A stretch of DNA of 64,000 bases from Dolomedes plantarius (lineage: Eukaryota; Arthropoda; Arachnida; Araneae; Dolomedidae), in contig OU015490.1 in assembly GCA_907164885.2 (NCBI GenBank), positions 231,671,741-231,735,740 of the forward strand. The letters run 5' to 3'. Each line of letters begins with the position of its first letter. The first letter of the stretch is position 1. The notes beneath the pieces are model-generated. The model worked only from the letters and a program-made list of their open reading frames with translations, was not told where the DNA came from and made no database searches. A program made the translations under genes and the position numbers. Positions 49,813-61,578 of the stretch are shown here, piece by piece.

Positions 49813-50468
49813 AATTACTCGTAGTCCATTTGTTAGCTTTTTTATTTATTCTTATCCTCGTGAAAATATTTTGTATATTGTGCAATGTATAAATCCTTAT
49901 TTAAGGAGTAATGTGCTAAAGCAATTGAATATTTCATCGCAGCAAAGTTTTTAATCTGATTAGAAAAGGCAGATAAAGAATTGGAAGCAAATTATAGTAT
50001 TATAGCTCTGTAACATACTCGTATAATTTGACAAAGGTAGTGACGTCCTACGTTTCGGTCAAGTCATGAATAAACTTGTGATGTTATTTATTGAGTGTTT
50101 GAAGTCATTATTAGTGTAGAATAATTTTCAGGCTTATCAAATTGCGATCAGTGCTGTAGAAGGGCGAAGAATATTTGATAATTATGCAGTACTTGAAAGG
50201 GAAAGGCATACAAACAATTAACGGATTTTCTGAATTATACCATCGTACTTTAAATCTTGAACTTTTTCAATGTTTGAAGGATTTTTGATACTTTAGCTAT
50301 TTACTACCATTCCATCCTCTTATATAAAAATTTTAAGAGGAATAAACTTTAAATTAGTATATTATTGTTAGAATATTTTTATTATACTTTAGTACAGAAA
50401 TGAAATACTTATCTGCAACTGTTTCTATACATTTAAACATTCCTAACTAAACTGTTTATTTCATGTGT
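49813..50468. other. AT-rich intergenic DNA
   Basis: Nothing recognised. Confidence 0.5.
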
Positions 50469-50526
50469 TTCCCCCCCCCCTCTCTCTATGTGTGTGTGTG
50501 TGTCTAAGGGGGGTGGGGGGTGGGGG
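50469..50526. repeat. Poly-C/(TC)n/(TG)n/poly-G tract
   Basis: About 10 C, TC units, nine TG units, then G runs of 6, 6 and 5 separated by single T (50507-50526). The G block is a G-quadruplex candidate. Confidence 0.92.
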
Positions 50527-50815
50527 TGCTTGCGGATGATAAATGGTTAACAAACGAAATTTCTTAAAGTTCTTCCTTAAAATTCAATACAGTCTTTGTG
50601 TAGCAATTGCTCAGTGGAAGGAACTTAATTTTTTTCTTAGAACACGGAGGCACTTGTCGCTAGATATTCGCCTGTATATACACTGCGAGACTGCTGGCCA
50701 TTCATTACTACAGATAATGTAACGCATAAATTATCTTTATTATACAGTGCTTTCCTACGAAACAGAGAACAGAAATGTGTCCTGTACAAGGATCTTAACG
50801 TGGCTGCTAAGAGTA

Positions 50816-50821
50816 TATATA

Positions 50822-50915
<94 letters not shown>
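50816..50915. repeat. (TA)n microsatellite
   Basis: About 47 TA units with two early interruptions (TATAAATAT). Confidence 0.95.
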
Positions 50916-50917
<2 letters not shown>

Positions 50918-51761
50918 CTAAATGTAAACTACTCATAGATATAAACATTAAAATAAATTCTCATAGTAATTTTACTTTTGATCTTTATGATAAAAGATCA
51001 GAATATGACTTTAATATAGTAAATATCAAAGTTACTTAACTTGATTACATAAATCTGTATTTAATAATATTATTGTTAATCAACTTGTAAGAATAAATAG
51101 GCTATGTTCTAAGGACAATAGGCATAAGCATATAAAAGATTTGTTAGTAGTGCTAAAGTGTAATTATTACCCTGATAGTCTTTCCAAGCACATAATTGGT
51201 TGTTTTAGATTTAATGAATAGCATGTTCTGTTGCTAATAATTAGTAATAGAAAAACTAAATGATTAAAGTTAGTAAATAACTACTAAAAAGTTAATAAAA
51301 ACTAGTGTAATTAAAATAATAAATAACTATTAGTCATAATAAATGTCTAAGTTAACTTAGGTTAGTATGTCCTGTAAAACAGTATCCTAAGTATGTCTGC
51401 TAAAGTGATTCCATAGGCTCCATGGTTACAATGTTTGTGACGTCAGTTTTCTTGCGGTCTACTAAACTTAACTTTCACTTTGTCTGGCGCCGAGTTTGGT
51501 GATTTTGATAAAGCCACTGATTATTCCTTCTTCTGTTTCATATGGATTGTACGGTGTCTAAGTATGTTTATTGCTCAGATCATACTTATTAGAAACAATT
51601 CATTGGTTTATAGACAGTATCGGCACCGCTGATGAAAAGATACTGTCTAAAAACCTATTATTCACACATCTATTGATATTTTCACTTATCTTTTCATGTT
51701 TTTGGTTCCTGGCTGTAGTGGTTTATGGCTTATACTGGCTTTTCACTTACAACTTTGTATA

Positions 51762-51763
<2 letters not shown>
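50916..51763. other. AT-rich intergenic DNA
   Basis: No gene recognised; the 63-codon frame at 51571 is hydrophobic but has no support as a gene. Confidence 0.45.

Positions 51764-51814
<51 letters not shown>
51764..51814. repeat. (TA)n microsatellite
   Basis: About 25 TA units with one TACA. Confidence 0.95.
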
Positions 51815-51817
<3 letters not shown>

Positions 51818-54329
51818 GGTGGGAGTGATCTCTATAGCTACTAAATTTATGCATAGCGGATTCAGTGGTATACTTCAATAAACAACCCGATAGTATTGTT
51901 CGTCATGTAATTAACAGCATTTTGCGACGCAGGCAAATACTAATTCAACTACATAAACATCAGTAGGTCTTTCCCTTCCCTGTCAAGTACATACATATTA
52001 TAATATAAAAATGTATATTCATGTATGTATGCAGGAATTCAAAGTTAAATAAGACCTATAATCTTTCTGAACGTGGAATACAACCTTTGTACAGTAGGAA
52101 AATTCCACATAATTACTTACCTGTTAACAAAATAAATAGCGTAGAAAAAAGAAATACGTATGCGATAAAAATAAAAGCCGTATTAATTGCTGAAAAAGAA
52201 TATTTGTCCGTATTCGCTAAAAAAAATCTAGTATTTTATAACTTAATCTCTTGGTTTTCCCTATTTTTTTTTCCTTCAAAAAAAGTAATCTCATGTTCAG
52301 AACAAAATGAAACATTTTGTCGGTTTTGTTTTATGTTGTCAATAATCTGCTATGCATTTCTATAATCGAATTTAGGAAGTATCAGTTTCGGAAACTTAAT
52401 ATTTCCTCTTAAAATTTAGAGACATATAAAAAGGAATTTATCACAAATGAGCATATGTGTAACAATTGCTGTACGAGGTGGAGCCGGTGGAAAAAATATA
52501 CTGAGACGGTAAGTGCACTCTTATGAAATTTATTTTATAGACGAATAACAACAATGAAAACTTTACTCTGCTCGCAAAATCCCCATTACTTAGATTCTCG
52601 TTTTGTTTACTTTTTTCCTGATTTTCTGTGCATTTGTTTTATGTTGCAAGATATCTAATAAACGAGAGACTTCCGATGGAAAGTTTAAGGTTTCATTTTT
52701 CTTTCTTTCATTTCAGCGAGTAGCTGAAATAGCTGTCTGGAATACATTATTACACCTCTTTACCCGAAATCATTCATGTGTTTATAAGTTGCTAACTGGT
52801 CTTACAGCAATGAACTGAATACAGATGTTTAGGGCTTTATGTCAAGGTTTCAATTTCACGATTCTCCTTTCACGGTATTCCGATGCGCAAGGAAAGAATT
52901 ATGATTGTCCCAGATATGATAAAATGTAAGGTAATTTAGGGTAATACAACCGAGAATGAGCTTCGCTGAGTGTAATTCCTTCGGAAACTAGATTCCAATC
53001 TCATAACGCTTCCATACATATTTGCTTCATTCTTTTACTGAGATTTAATGCTTGAAGGATTTAGTATAAAAATAAAAGTAGTCAAAAGATTAGAATAAAA
53101 GGGTTTAGTATAAATTAAGCATCTGGCATGTTCAAAAATAATTTAAATTGTAAATGTATAGGAAGAATGTAGAGTGGGTTATTGGAGACTGGTTTTTCTT
53201 ACCTATCATCACAAGTTTTATTATAATCTTTACAATTTACCTATCATTACAAGCCATTACAGTTTTCTTACCTATCATTACAATTTAGCTGTATATTGCT
53301 ACAGAATATTAATTGAAGAGTTAGTGACCAGCTTAACAACTAACTTGTGAATCTAGTTGTTAAGCTGGATGCAACTTTATCGGTTCAAGTTGAATCTAGT
53401 TGTATAGAGTCATATTCAGACATATGCCGTATGGTACGTTACAAGAATAGAATGCAACTATATATCTGCCTGCAACGAGACATATAAGAAACCGAATGAC
53501 TTTTTTCCCATGTGAGTCTTCAAGAACAACTATTGTAAGTCACAGGAGATAATTAGAGAATACAAGGTTCCTTTAAATTCATCTTAACCGTTTCGAGAGA
53601 TTTTAAGCACTGCCAACACGAATCACGGTTAAGACATCTGAGATTAATGGAAATATCTCGGAATAATATTTGGAAACCTGACTGACATTTTATTCTCTGG
53701 TTGTCAATTATGTTGTCTCTTGTTTACTTAAAGGAGAGAATGTTTCAGATACGTCCACACGTATGACGTGAAAGAGAATTTGGAATTCATCAGACATACA
53801 TTTGTCCAATGTTTATCTATCCAGTGTTTGATTTTTAATGATACAATAGTCAGTAAAAGAGTTTTTGATGATGGATATTGATTAGTACTGAAATTTTAAC
53901 CGTTACCGATTATGCAACATAAGGTTTTCATCTTTGTGCAGCATAAATAACAAAACACAAAACCCGTCAATCTATTATGTTAAATGGTCCTTATAGTTTC
54001 CACTACAAAAGTTTCTGGTAAAATAAAAACCAACACCACCAAATTTATAGTGTCTAGTATTGACAATTTGAATATCTGTGGCAGTTACTTACAAGTAAAA
54101 AGGGAAATTTTTACTGGATTTTAGTATTTCACATAATTGGCCTTCCTCCAGGTTACTAAAACATGACTTTCATTATGATCATATAGATTAGGAATTGTTT
54201 AGAAATTGATGATTTTTTTAATTAAGGGAAAATCAAAATTGTTTACATAAGTGTATTTAAAGACCAAAGAAACTTTAGAAAAAGGTATGCATGCATACAT
54301 ATATGCATACCCCACAAAGACTCACACAG

Positions 54330-54330
<1 letters not shown>
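51815..54330. other. AT-rich intergenic DNA with small repeats
   Basis: No gene recognised; the 114-codon frame at 52021-52365 has no motif or splice support. 53200-53290 repeats ACCTATCATTACAA-type units three times. CCAGCTTAACAACTA at 53328-53342 is perfectly reverse-complemented at 53354-53368 (15-bp stem, 11-base loop). Confidence 0.5.

Positions 54331-54398
<68 letters not shown>
54331..54398. repeat. (TA)n microsatellite
   Basis: About 32 AT units. Confidence 0.95.
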
Positions 54399-54401
<3 letters not shown>

Positions 54402-54738
54402 GCCCTTGTCTCTGTATAACACTTCCGGGCTGTACTCATCTTTCAATTGAAGCCCTCAGTAAACAAAATGCCGGTTAGGCTTAATTTCAATTTCAGATGT
54501 GGATCAGATTTTTTTCTTACCTAAAAACTAATATATTCTCCATCAAATCACGTTTGTTCAGCCTATTTTTCTATAAAACATTCAGAACTAAAAAAAAAAT
54601 TGGATGGTTTTAGCTGTATATTTAACAGTTTTTAAAAATCTGTTTACTTTTGCGATGAATTCTGAAAGTAAACAAACTTGAATGTGAATGAATCAAGTAG
54701 CTCAAGTATTCATATCGCGTAGTGAGCTGTAAAAAACT

Positions 54739-55144
54739 GGATGGCAGATTACTACTCCAATCGCATGAAAAACTAAATAAATAAAAAATAATGAAAGGGT
54801 TTGCTTTTACAAGGTGTGGATTAAATGCAATATTGTTAGATAATTCGGGATATTTTTTAACTTTCATATGTTCTTTTTCCATTATGATGTCATTATTTGT
54901 ATTATGACGTCAAAATGACGGGTTGGATGGCAGTCTACTAGTCCAATCGCACGAAAAACTAAATAAATAAAAAATAATGAAGGGTTTGCTTTTACAAGGT
55001 GTGGATTAAATGCAATATTGTTAGATAATTCGGGATATTTTGTAACTTTCATATACTTTTTTCCATTATGACGTCATTATTATTATGACGTCATAATGGA
55101 AAAATATTAGTATTATGACGTCAAAATGACGGGTTACCTTCTAG
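54739..55144 (+). repeat. Tandem ~190-bp duplication ending like a Helitron
   Basis: Unit 1 (54739-54924) and unit 2 (54925-55137) are about 95% identical. Unit 2 has about 30 extra bases made of repeated TGACGTCA. The end, CGTCAAAATGACG, then GGTTACCTTCTAG followed by T (55145), has the layout of a Helitron 3' terminus: small hairpin, then CTAG. A 5' TC end was not found upstream. Confidence 0.8.
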
Positions 55145-56206
55145 TGTATATATATATATATATATATGAATATTAAAGCCTATTTTCAAATATGCAAGCA
55201 ACATACTTAAGCATCAGTGTATATTTATTTATATTGCTTAGATATTGTCACGTGAAATACCATATGTTAGCTATGCATTTATGGAATGCAGTTATTTCCT
55301 TTGTAAAACAAAGCATTTTTGCCAGTTACAGGGCAACTAAGTCAACGTTCTGTAACGTGAATGCATGTTGAGGTGGTCATATTTTTGCTTGTCTCATAAA
55401 ATAAACGACTTACTGTTTATACCTCATTTCTCTCTGTGCTACAGTTAAAGTTTAGACGTTTGAATGAATAGCAGTGCAAAGTTTCTTGAAAATAAATAGG
55501 AAATATCAAATTTTAGCTGTTGCGTGACCTGCAGCATGTCACATCGGAAACGCTTCCCAACCTGATAAATATTTCTCTGTGTGTGCGAAATTGATCAAGA
55601 TGATAAACTGTTTATATACATATTTATAGCATTTGCTCGCTTTTGCTCGCTAATTTATACTTATCATTTGTTTTTTGAAAGACAGGGAATACATGAAAAT
55701 GAATTTTGTGATTTAAGGAGTAATTATCAATCCATCTAACTGAATTTTTCCGGTAATGTGTTATATTAGCTAACAGAATGATTTCTTTTAAAATAATAAA
55801 TTAGAAGAACACTTTAATTTCAAATCCATACATCCTGGTTTCATTGCTTATTTTCATTGCATAATTCATTCATAAATGATTTATAACAAAACTCTCAATA
55901 TAGTGGATTAAATGACTGAGTCACAACATCGAATATTTTGCAGAGCCTTTTGTTACTGGCGACAATTTAAAATTTAAAAACTTAAAATCAAATGCAAAAT
56001 TTCTTTTATCACAGTTCGTACTTTAATATGATATTTTGATTTAAGTAATTTCTTACATTTTTACAATAAATTCCTTCACAATTTAAAATATAGATTGAAT
56101 AAAATATAATAGAAAACTAGTAATAATAGTACTTAAAATCTAACAGATTAAATGAAGATTTCAGTGCGGACTTACATAAATTTTTAGTATGTTTAGCAAT
56201 CTGCAA
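55145..56206. other. AT-rich intergenic DNA
   Basis: Starts with a short (TA)n run. Nothing else recognised. Confidence 0.5.
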
Positions 56207-56208
56207 TA

Positions 56209-56977
56209 CAGGGTGGTCATAAAAAAAAATTGCCGATATATGGACCTTCAGCGGTTGTTTCGTTCAACCGGTCGAGATGAGATTTCAGATATAGTTATTG
56301 AGAGGTATGAGCTCGGGATTCTGTAAACGGCAACAAAGTGGCGCTCGCGGTTACGGTTATAGGTACAGAAACTCGAAATTTTCGAATGGCAACACCCACT
56401 TTTTCCTCTTCCACGCAAAATGCTCAGCGCATGCGAATACCCTAAAGAGCGTTGGAACGGTACTTGTATCGTAAAAAACGAACGCATTATGCACGCACAA
56501 AAAAGAGCTATGAGAACGGCCAGCAAAAACATCATCATGGCACTCATAGGAAAAATGTGTAATCCAAATAAGTTTTCTTTTGTCTGATCTGTGTTGTCAT
56601 CAGTGATTGATGTCTTACCTCTGTCATATGCAAATTTCCTCCGTGCAGCCAGATCGTGTTTTTTAGGCCGTTCGCAGAGTTGTTTTTTGCGCGTGATTAA
56701 TGCGTCCGTATTTTGTGATACACGTACCGTTCCAATGCTCTTTAGGGTTTTGGCATGCGATGAGCAATTTGCGAAACGGGAGAAATTAGGCGTTGTCATT
56801 CGAAAATTTTGACTTTCTGTACCTTATAACCGTAACCATGAGAGCCACTTTATTGCCATCCATAAAATCCCGAGAGAGTACCTTTGATTAACTATATCTG
56901 AAATCTCAACTTGATCGGTTGAACGGAACGGCCGTTAGAGGACCATATATCGGCAAAGTTTTCTTATGACCACCCTG
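56209..56977. mobile_element. Foldback element with ~300-bp inverted arms (769 bp)
   Basis: TA on both sides (56207-56208, 56978-56979). Ends are CAGGGTGGTCATAA at left and the same in reverse complement at right. Similarity between the arms continues far inward: GCCGATATATGG, GATTTCAGATATAGTTA, GTTACGGTTATA, AATTTTCGAATG, ACCCTAAAGAGC and TTGGAACGGTAC are all mirrored, to about 56480 and 56700. The element is therefore a long imperfect palindrome with only a ~200-bp centre. The 183-codon minus-strand frame across it (56248-56799) is likely a by-product. Confidence 0.88.
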
Positions 56978-56979
56978 TA

Positions 56980-57556
56980 TTACAATATTGTATTTATTAT
57001 TTGTGTTATAATTTTTTTCTTAAATTCCCACGAAAGGTTAATAAATATTAATGAATGAGTGTTTGCGAGTGTCACCGTATACTGAATATGAGCGTAAGAA
57101 ACTTCAAAATATCAAAATTAATTACTGTCGTAAAACAGAAATATATCCATTAATTTTATTAAATCTTTGATTAAAAAGTTGTAGTCGGGCTTGAACGGTA
57201 TCATACCCAATCAAACAGTCCAATGGATGGGAAAAATTAATTTATTAACATATTCACATTTTCTATAGTACTGATATTTAGTCAAATAACATTTATAAGA
57301 AGCATAAGGAATGAGAATTATTTACAAATTGTAATGGGAATCTTGTTCATTCAATGTACAATACGCTAGGTGACGTGCTGTTAAACCCCACACCAGAACA
57401 ATGGAAAGTTAGTTTCGTTTGTACACTTGACCATCTATCGTTGAATATGTTCAGCTGCAGCTTGGTGTGGAAGTAGTCACAGAAACGAAATTAGTCCCAT
57501 AAGGAAAAAGACAATATTAAATAAATATAGAGATTTCATAACTGGTGGGGTTACCA
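56980..57556. other. AT-rich intergenic DNA
   Basis: Nothing recognised. Confidence 0.5.
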
Positions 57557-57598
57557 CACACACACACACACAGACACACAAACACACAGACATATATA

Positions 57599-57640
<42 letters not shown>
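57557..57640. repeat. (AC)n(TA)n microsatellite
   Basis: AC units with two AGAC interruptions, then about 18 TA units touching the mariner end. Confidence 0.95.
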
Positions 57641-57646
<6 letters not shown>

Positions 57647-58461
57647 AACCAAAAGTCTTGCCCTGATTATAAATATTTTTTGTGCTCAAACTATTATAAT
57701 TAGACATACGTTTGTTTGAATATATTATAAGTATTGTTATAAATTTTTTATAACACCATTTACTTCAATAAATTTCAACGTGTGTCCCCATGGTAGGTTA
57801 GAGATTGTTGAAGCGGTATTCCAGTTACCGCCAAGTGTTTGACATCAATTCTGTTCAGAATCTCAATTGTAAATTCTGCAAGTCTTGGGCAATCATTTGG
57901 TTGCAAGGCCTCAACGATTTGCACTTTATAAGCATGCAACCTAAGCCTTTTATGCAGAATTCTTACCATACTTGTTTGCGGTATTTGAAGTTCCCTTGAT
58001 GCTTCACGAGTTGATTTAGTAGGACTCCGTTGAAACGATTGCCGAACGCGATCAAGAGTTGCTTCACTCACACTAGGCCGGCCACTTCTGGGAAAATCCT
58101 TAACGCTGCCTGTTTCTTTAAACGTTTCATACCATCGATTTATAAATTTTGCATCCATAACATCGTCGAAAAGTACGCTGAACATAAATGGGCGATTTCG
58201 TTTTCGAACATCAATGGGTGTTTCATCAAAGCCCAAAGCACACATTGGGCTTTCTCTTGAAACGATGGCATTTCGGCCGAAAATGATGTCTTTCTTACAA
58301 ATGTTCCCCTGAGTCACTCTTGAAAGAGCACTCGCGCCAACTATTGCACAAAAAAACTACTAAAACTGACCTATCCAATGATACAAAAGTTACATTATTA
58401 TATTAAACAGTCATTTTGTAATGAATTTTTATAATCAGGGTAAGACTTTTGGTTCACCCTG
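57641..58461 (-). mobile_element. Deleted mariner-type element (~820 bp)
   Basis: Mirrored ends: GGGTAAACCAAAAGTCTTGC (57642 onward) and GGGTGAACCAAAAGTCTTAC in reverse complement from the right, both followed by CCTGATTATAAA. TA lies outside the right end; the left is inside a TA tract. Only the DNA-binding half of a transposase is present, so it cannot move by itself. Confidence 0.88.
57775..58317 (-). pseudogene. Mariner-type transposase, DNA-binding half only
   Basis: The 180-codon frame contains FINRWYETFKETGSVKDFP, SGRPSVSEATLDRVRQSF and ASRELQIPQTSMVRILHKRL, two successive helix-turn-helix units joined by a GRP linker as in DUF4817-type mariner transposases, then VQIVEALQPND. The frame turns into unrelated residues where the DDE/D domain should begin, next to the terminal repeat. 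The first helix lacks its usual start. The N-terminal 40 residues (MTQGNICKKDIIFG...) probably come from non-coding sequence. Confidence 0.8.
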
Positions 58462-58726
58462 TATATAATTATCCTTACAATATATAAAAAAGTTTGAAAA
58501 AATGTATTTTTTAAATCATGTTTCTGACATCCTTTTTTAAAAGGTGTGATTTGGGAAACTGCAATTATCATAGTATTACAGAAACATATATTGAACGGAA
58601 TTAATTTTAGCACATATTTTATATGAAACGGGATTAATATTATTAAGGGTTTCGATTAATCGGGGATACTGATAGTGATCTATAAAAGAAACATATAGTA
58701 AATAAATTGCGTGAAAATGATAAATA

Positions 58727-59057
58727 TAATCAAACTCCGTTATAACGAACTTCAAGGGACCAAAGGTTTTGTTCACTTTATCCGGTGGTTCGGTATATCC
58801 GAAAGGTTAAGGAAAATGCTATATTCACAAAATGCTTAACTCATTAGTTTCAATATGTATTCAATTACGATGTATTAAAAATGATAAAATCTATTAAAAA
58901 GGATCATTAATGAATTAAATTTACTAAAATCGATTACATTAAACTGACGCAATACTTACTAAATTACGGACAATAGGAAAACGTCGGGACTAACAGTTTC
59001 GTTCTTTATATCTGTGAGTTCGTTATATACCGGGTTCACTATAACGGAGTTTGACTG
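58727..59057. mobile_element. TA-flanked MITE (331 bp)
   Basis: Right end CAGTCAAACTCCGTTATAGT (reverse complement) with TA at 59058-59059; left end AATCAAACTCCGTTATAACG (59-bp-like mirrored start, first bases mutated) with TA at 58725-58726. Inside, GGTTCGGTATATCCG and GTTCGTTATATACCGG echo the end. Non-coding, pogo/Tigger-type ends. Confidence 0.82.
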
Positions 59058-59059
59058 TA

Positions 59060-59828
59060 TATATTTTCTTTTAAACTTCTATTCATAGCGCACCGAATTT
59101 TCTAAATACGTTTCTGCAAAATAAATTTCAAAGGAATTTTATATGCCTTCAAACCTTCCCATAAATGGAGTCAAATAAAAATATCTCACGCGTATTACCT
59201 TCAAATTCTGTAAATTTTTATCAATATTATTTTTATACTGCCGTAAAGTTCTAGTTTAACCCTATCAAAAGGATTTCTTACAGTAATATAGCAGACGGCA
59301 GTCCTTAAACTGGGGAAATAACATTTACATAAACATAAAATTTGTTTTTTTTTTTTGTGGTGAAAGTCTACGGTCATTACCACCCAGTAAGATTTTCCAT
59401 AAAACGGAGGTGTTTCCGAAGTTGTTTCCATTAACAACATGAAACCCTACTGAGCACTTGAGGGCTTGTTTTTCTTACTCGGGTATATTTGCAATGTTGT
59501 CACTGGTAAAACTTTTAACATACAGCAGTAAAAAAATCGTATTCTGGATATTCATATTCTCTTTTTTTCCGCTTGCTTCTATAGTTGCAGTGTAAACTCT
59601 AGACGTAAATATCCCAATATGCAAGCCAGAATTATTTCCCATTATGGACCAGCTAAATGGAACACTTTTCTTTATCTCGATGTCAAATAGCAGAGATAAA
59701 AATCAATACTTTTCGCTGCATTAATATCATAAAATTTAAATTTTTTAACCCTTCAAAACTCTTTCATATGTGATTTGCAATTTATGTTATATTTGCTACC
59801 ACTATTATATTTCCTTAATTCATTTCAG
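59060..59828 (+). other. Upstream region or intron of the secreted-protein gene
   Basis: No coding support. The last bases (ATTTCCTTAATTCATTTCAG) form a pyrimidine-rich tract and AG, so at least the 3' portion is probably an intron separating a 5' exon, which I could not locate. Confidence 0.5.
59823..59828 (+). promoter_or_regulatory. Probable 3' splice acceptor
   Basis: TTTCAG preceded by a T/C-rich stretch, three bases before the ATG of the secreted protein (ACCATGG, a favourable translation start context). It explains why the frame stays open for 19 further codons upstream without looking like protein. Confidence 0.6.
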
Positions 59829-59831
59829 ACC

Positions 59832-60911
59832 ATGGCAGCAGAAAGGAAATGTCTCATCTTCACGCTTTGCCTCATGATGATATCTTTTTCGTTAGTGGCC
59901 GAGGCACGTAACAACGCAGGGTTAAATGCCTTACTCGCTGTAGGATTGTTGAGTATGCTACTTAAAGGAAGTAGTGGCGGACATGGAAGTTTCAGCATTC
60001 TAAGCGGATTAGGTCATGGAAATTCCCATGGTCATCAAGCGTACGGGAATAGTCCAAACGGTTTCCATGGATTTAGCAGACCACACAGTTTTGGAACTTT
60101 ACAGCAAAGACCAATCATCGGTGGTATGAATGCTCATCCTTTGTTTCATGGTTTAGGTCATGGACTTAATTTTGGCATGTTTAATCCCATGCATCCATTG
60201 CATAATGCTGGCGGTTTAAAACCCATTCCTCACTTAAAGGGTTTGAAGCAAAGCAAGACGTTTGGAGTGAATGCGCCCGTCCACAGCCAATTGCCAATTC
60301 ATAGTTTTTTAAATCCTGAGCTGTTCCATAATTCTGACCATCATCAGTTGCCTGGACCACATAGCATTCCTACTCTCCCTGATGTAGCTGGTGGAAATCC
60401 TTTTGGGGTTACTGGAACTAGTGGAAATTCTATGCCACATACTGGACCTATTCGAAATCCAATTGCAGAGTTGGGATTTAATGAAAATCCGTCAATGCCA
60501 AGACAAACTAATCCCTCAGGACCGATTGAAAATTTCGAAAACGGGTACGGTTTCTCGGTTGGCAAAGAAGATTTGGGACCAGTTTCCGAGGTTGAAAGGG
60601 ATCATTTGTGGAGACAAAATAGTCCAGTCAGCCCTGAACAATTCCATCAGTACGACCCCAGAAGTGCAGCTGACATTCCACCTGAAAATCCGGTAATTCC
60701 TAGACAAACTAATCCCGCAGGTCCAATGGAAGATATCGGAAACGGGTACGACTTCTCGCGTTACAAAGAACATTTGGAGCCTGTTTCTGAGATCAAAAGC
60801 GACCACTCGTGGAAACAAAGTGCTCCATCTAGACATGACCTAATCGATCAGTATGACCCCAGAAGTGCAGCTGATATTCCAACTGAAAATCAAGTTCCTA
60901 AATCCAACTAA
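59832..60911 (+). CDS. Secreted Gly/His-rich protein with two 67-residue repeats
   Basis: A single open frame of 359 residues, the only long intact one in the window. I take the ATG at 59832: it has a strong ACCATGG context, follows a splice acceptor, and gives a classical signal peptide (MAAERK, hydrophobic core CLIFTLCLMMISFSLV, likely cut after AEA at ~25). Residues ~30-75 are Gly/Ser/His-rich (LLSMLLKGSSGGHGSFSIL, GHGNSHGHQ); ~75-215 are rich in His, Pro, Gly, Asn and Phe. Residues 219-285 and 286-352 are two equal 67-residue repeats, each with PRQTNP, GP, NGY, PVSE, W and QYDPRSAADIP. No cysteine occurs after the signal region, so disulfides are not used. I do not recognise the family. 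Composition suggests an extracellular structural, silk-gland or cuticle-type protein; that is inference. AATAAA follows at 61021. An upstream start at 59775 would add MQFMLYLLPLL..., which I read as intron. Confidence 0.82.
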   Translation: MAAERKCLIFTLCLMMISFSLVAEARNNAGLNALLAVGLLSMLLKGSSGGHGSFSILSGLGHGNSHGHQAYGNSPNGFHGFSRPHSFGTLQQRPIIGGMNAHPLFHGLGHGLNFGMFNPMHPLHNAGGLKPIPHLKGLKQSKTFGVNAPVHSQLPIHSFLNPELFHNSDHHQLPGPHSIPTLPDVAGGNPFGVTGTSGNSMPHTGPIRNPIAELGFNENPSMPRQTNPSGPIENFENGYGFSVGKEDLGPVSEVERDHLWRQNSPVSPEQFHQYDPRSAADIPPENPVIPRQTNPAGPMEDIGNGYDFSRYKEHLEPVSEIKSDHSWKQSAPSRHDLIDQYDPRSAADIPTENQVPKSN

Positions 60912-61020
60912 GCCACATAGTATGTTTTCATTTCATTATATATCATATTTCTGTATATAGTTTCTAGCACATTAATGTATTATAGTTAAGCTCTTCTCAT
61001 CCTTTGTATCATACATTGTA

Positions 61021-61026
61021 AATAAA
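61021..61026 (+). promoter_or_regulatory. Polyadenylation signal
   Basis: AATAAA 110 bp after the stop codon of the secreted protein, in an AT-rich 3' region (TTGTAAATAAATATATT). Confidence 0.7.
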
Positions 61027-61578
61027 TATATTATGATTTAATTGATAGCTATGGTGTTAAAATTTCAAACCGTGCATTTAGCTGCTGTTTTGTATATTCA
61101 CATTACATGCAGCAATGATAATCACCGTAAAAAAAAAAGAAGTGTAATTTCAAAAGTTACATGAAGAAGTCAAATAGTTAACATGGGGTTAGATATAAGC
61201 TAAGGTTGGTCTACGCAAAGTTAAAAAAATCAGTAAAATTAAATTAAAATTAAATTTTGTAGTACCCATACTGGTTACAATTTAATTTTCTTGATACTGC
61301 ACACAGAGTTTAAAATCTCAAATTAAAGAGATACGTCTTGTGGAAAGATTTGTATTGGACCCATACATTTATAGCATTTATAATAATGAATCTAGTCAGA
61401 GAAATTCCAGTTTAAATACGTATATCTTACATAGCGCCGCAGTTAAATTTTCAATATTTGACTATGCAAATAGCTCATTGATGCGTCAGAATAAATCATA
61501 CAACACTAGCTCTCCTTTATTTACTTTAAGCACATACGTAGATCTTTCATAATGCGGCTGAATTTTAACACACTGATA
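61027..61578. other. AT-rich intergenic DNA
   Basis: Nothing recognised; the 70-codon frame at 61340 has no support. Confidence 0.5.

Noticed and set aside
56248..56799. 183-codon minus-strand open frame
   Set aside because: It lies across both arms of a foldback MITE, has no motif, and changes character at the palindrome centre; likely chance.
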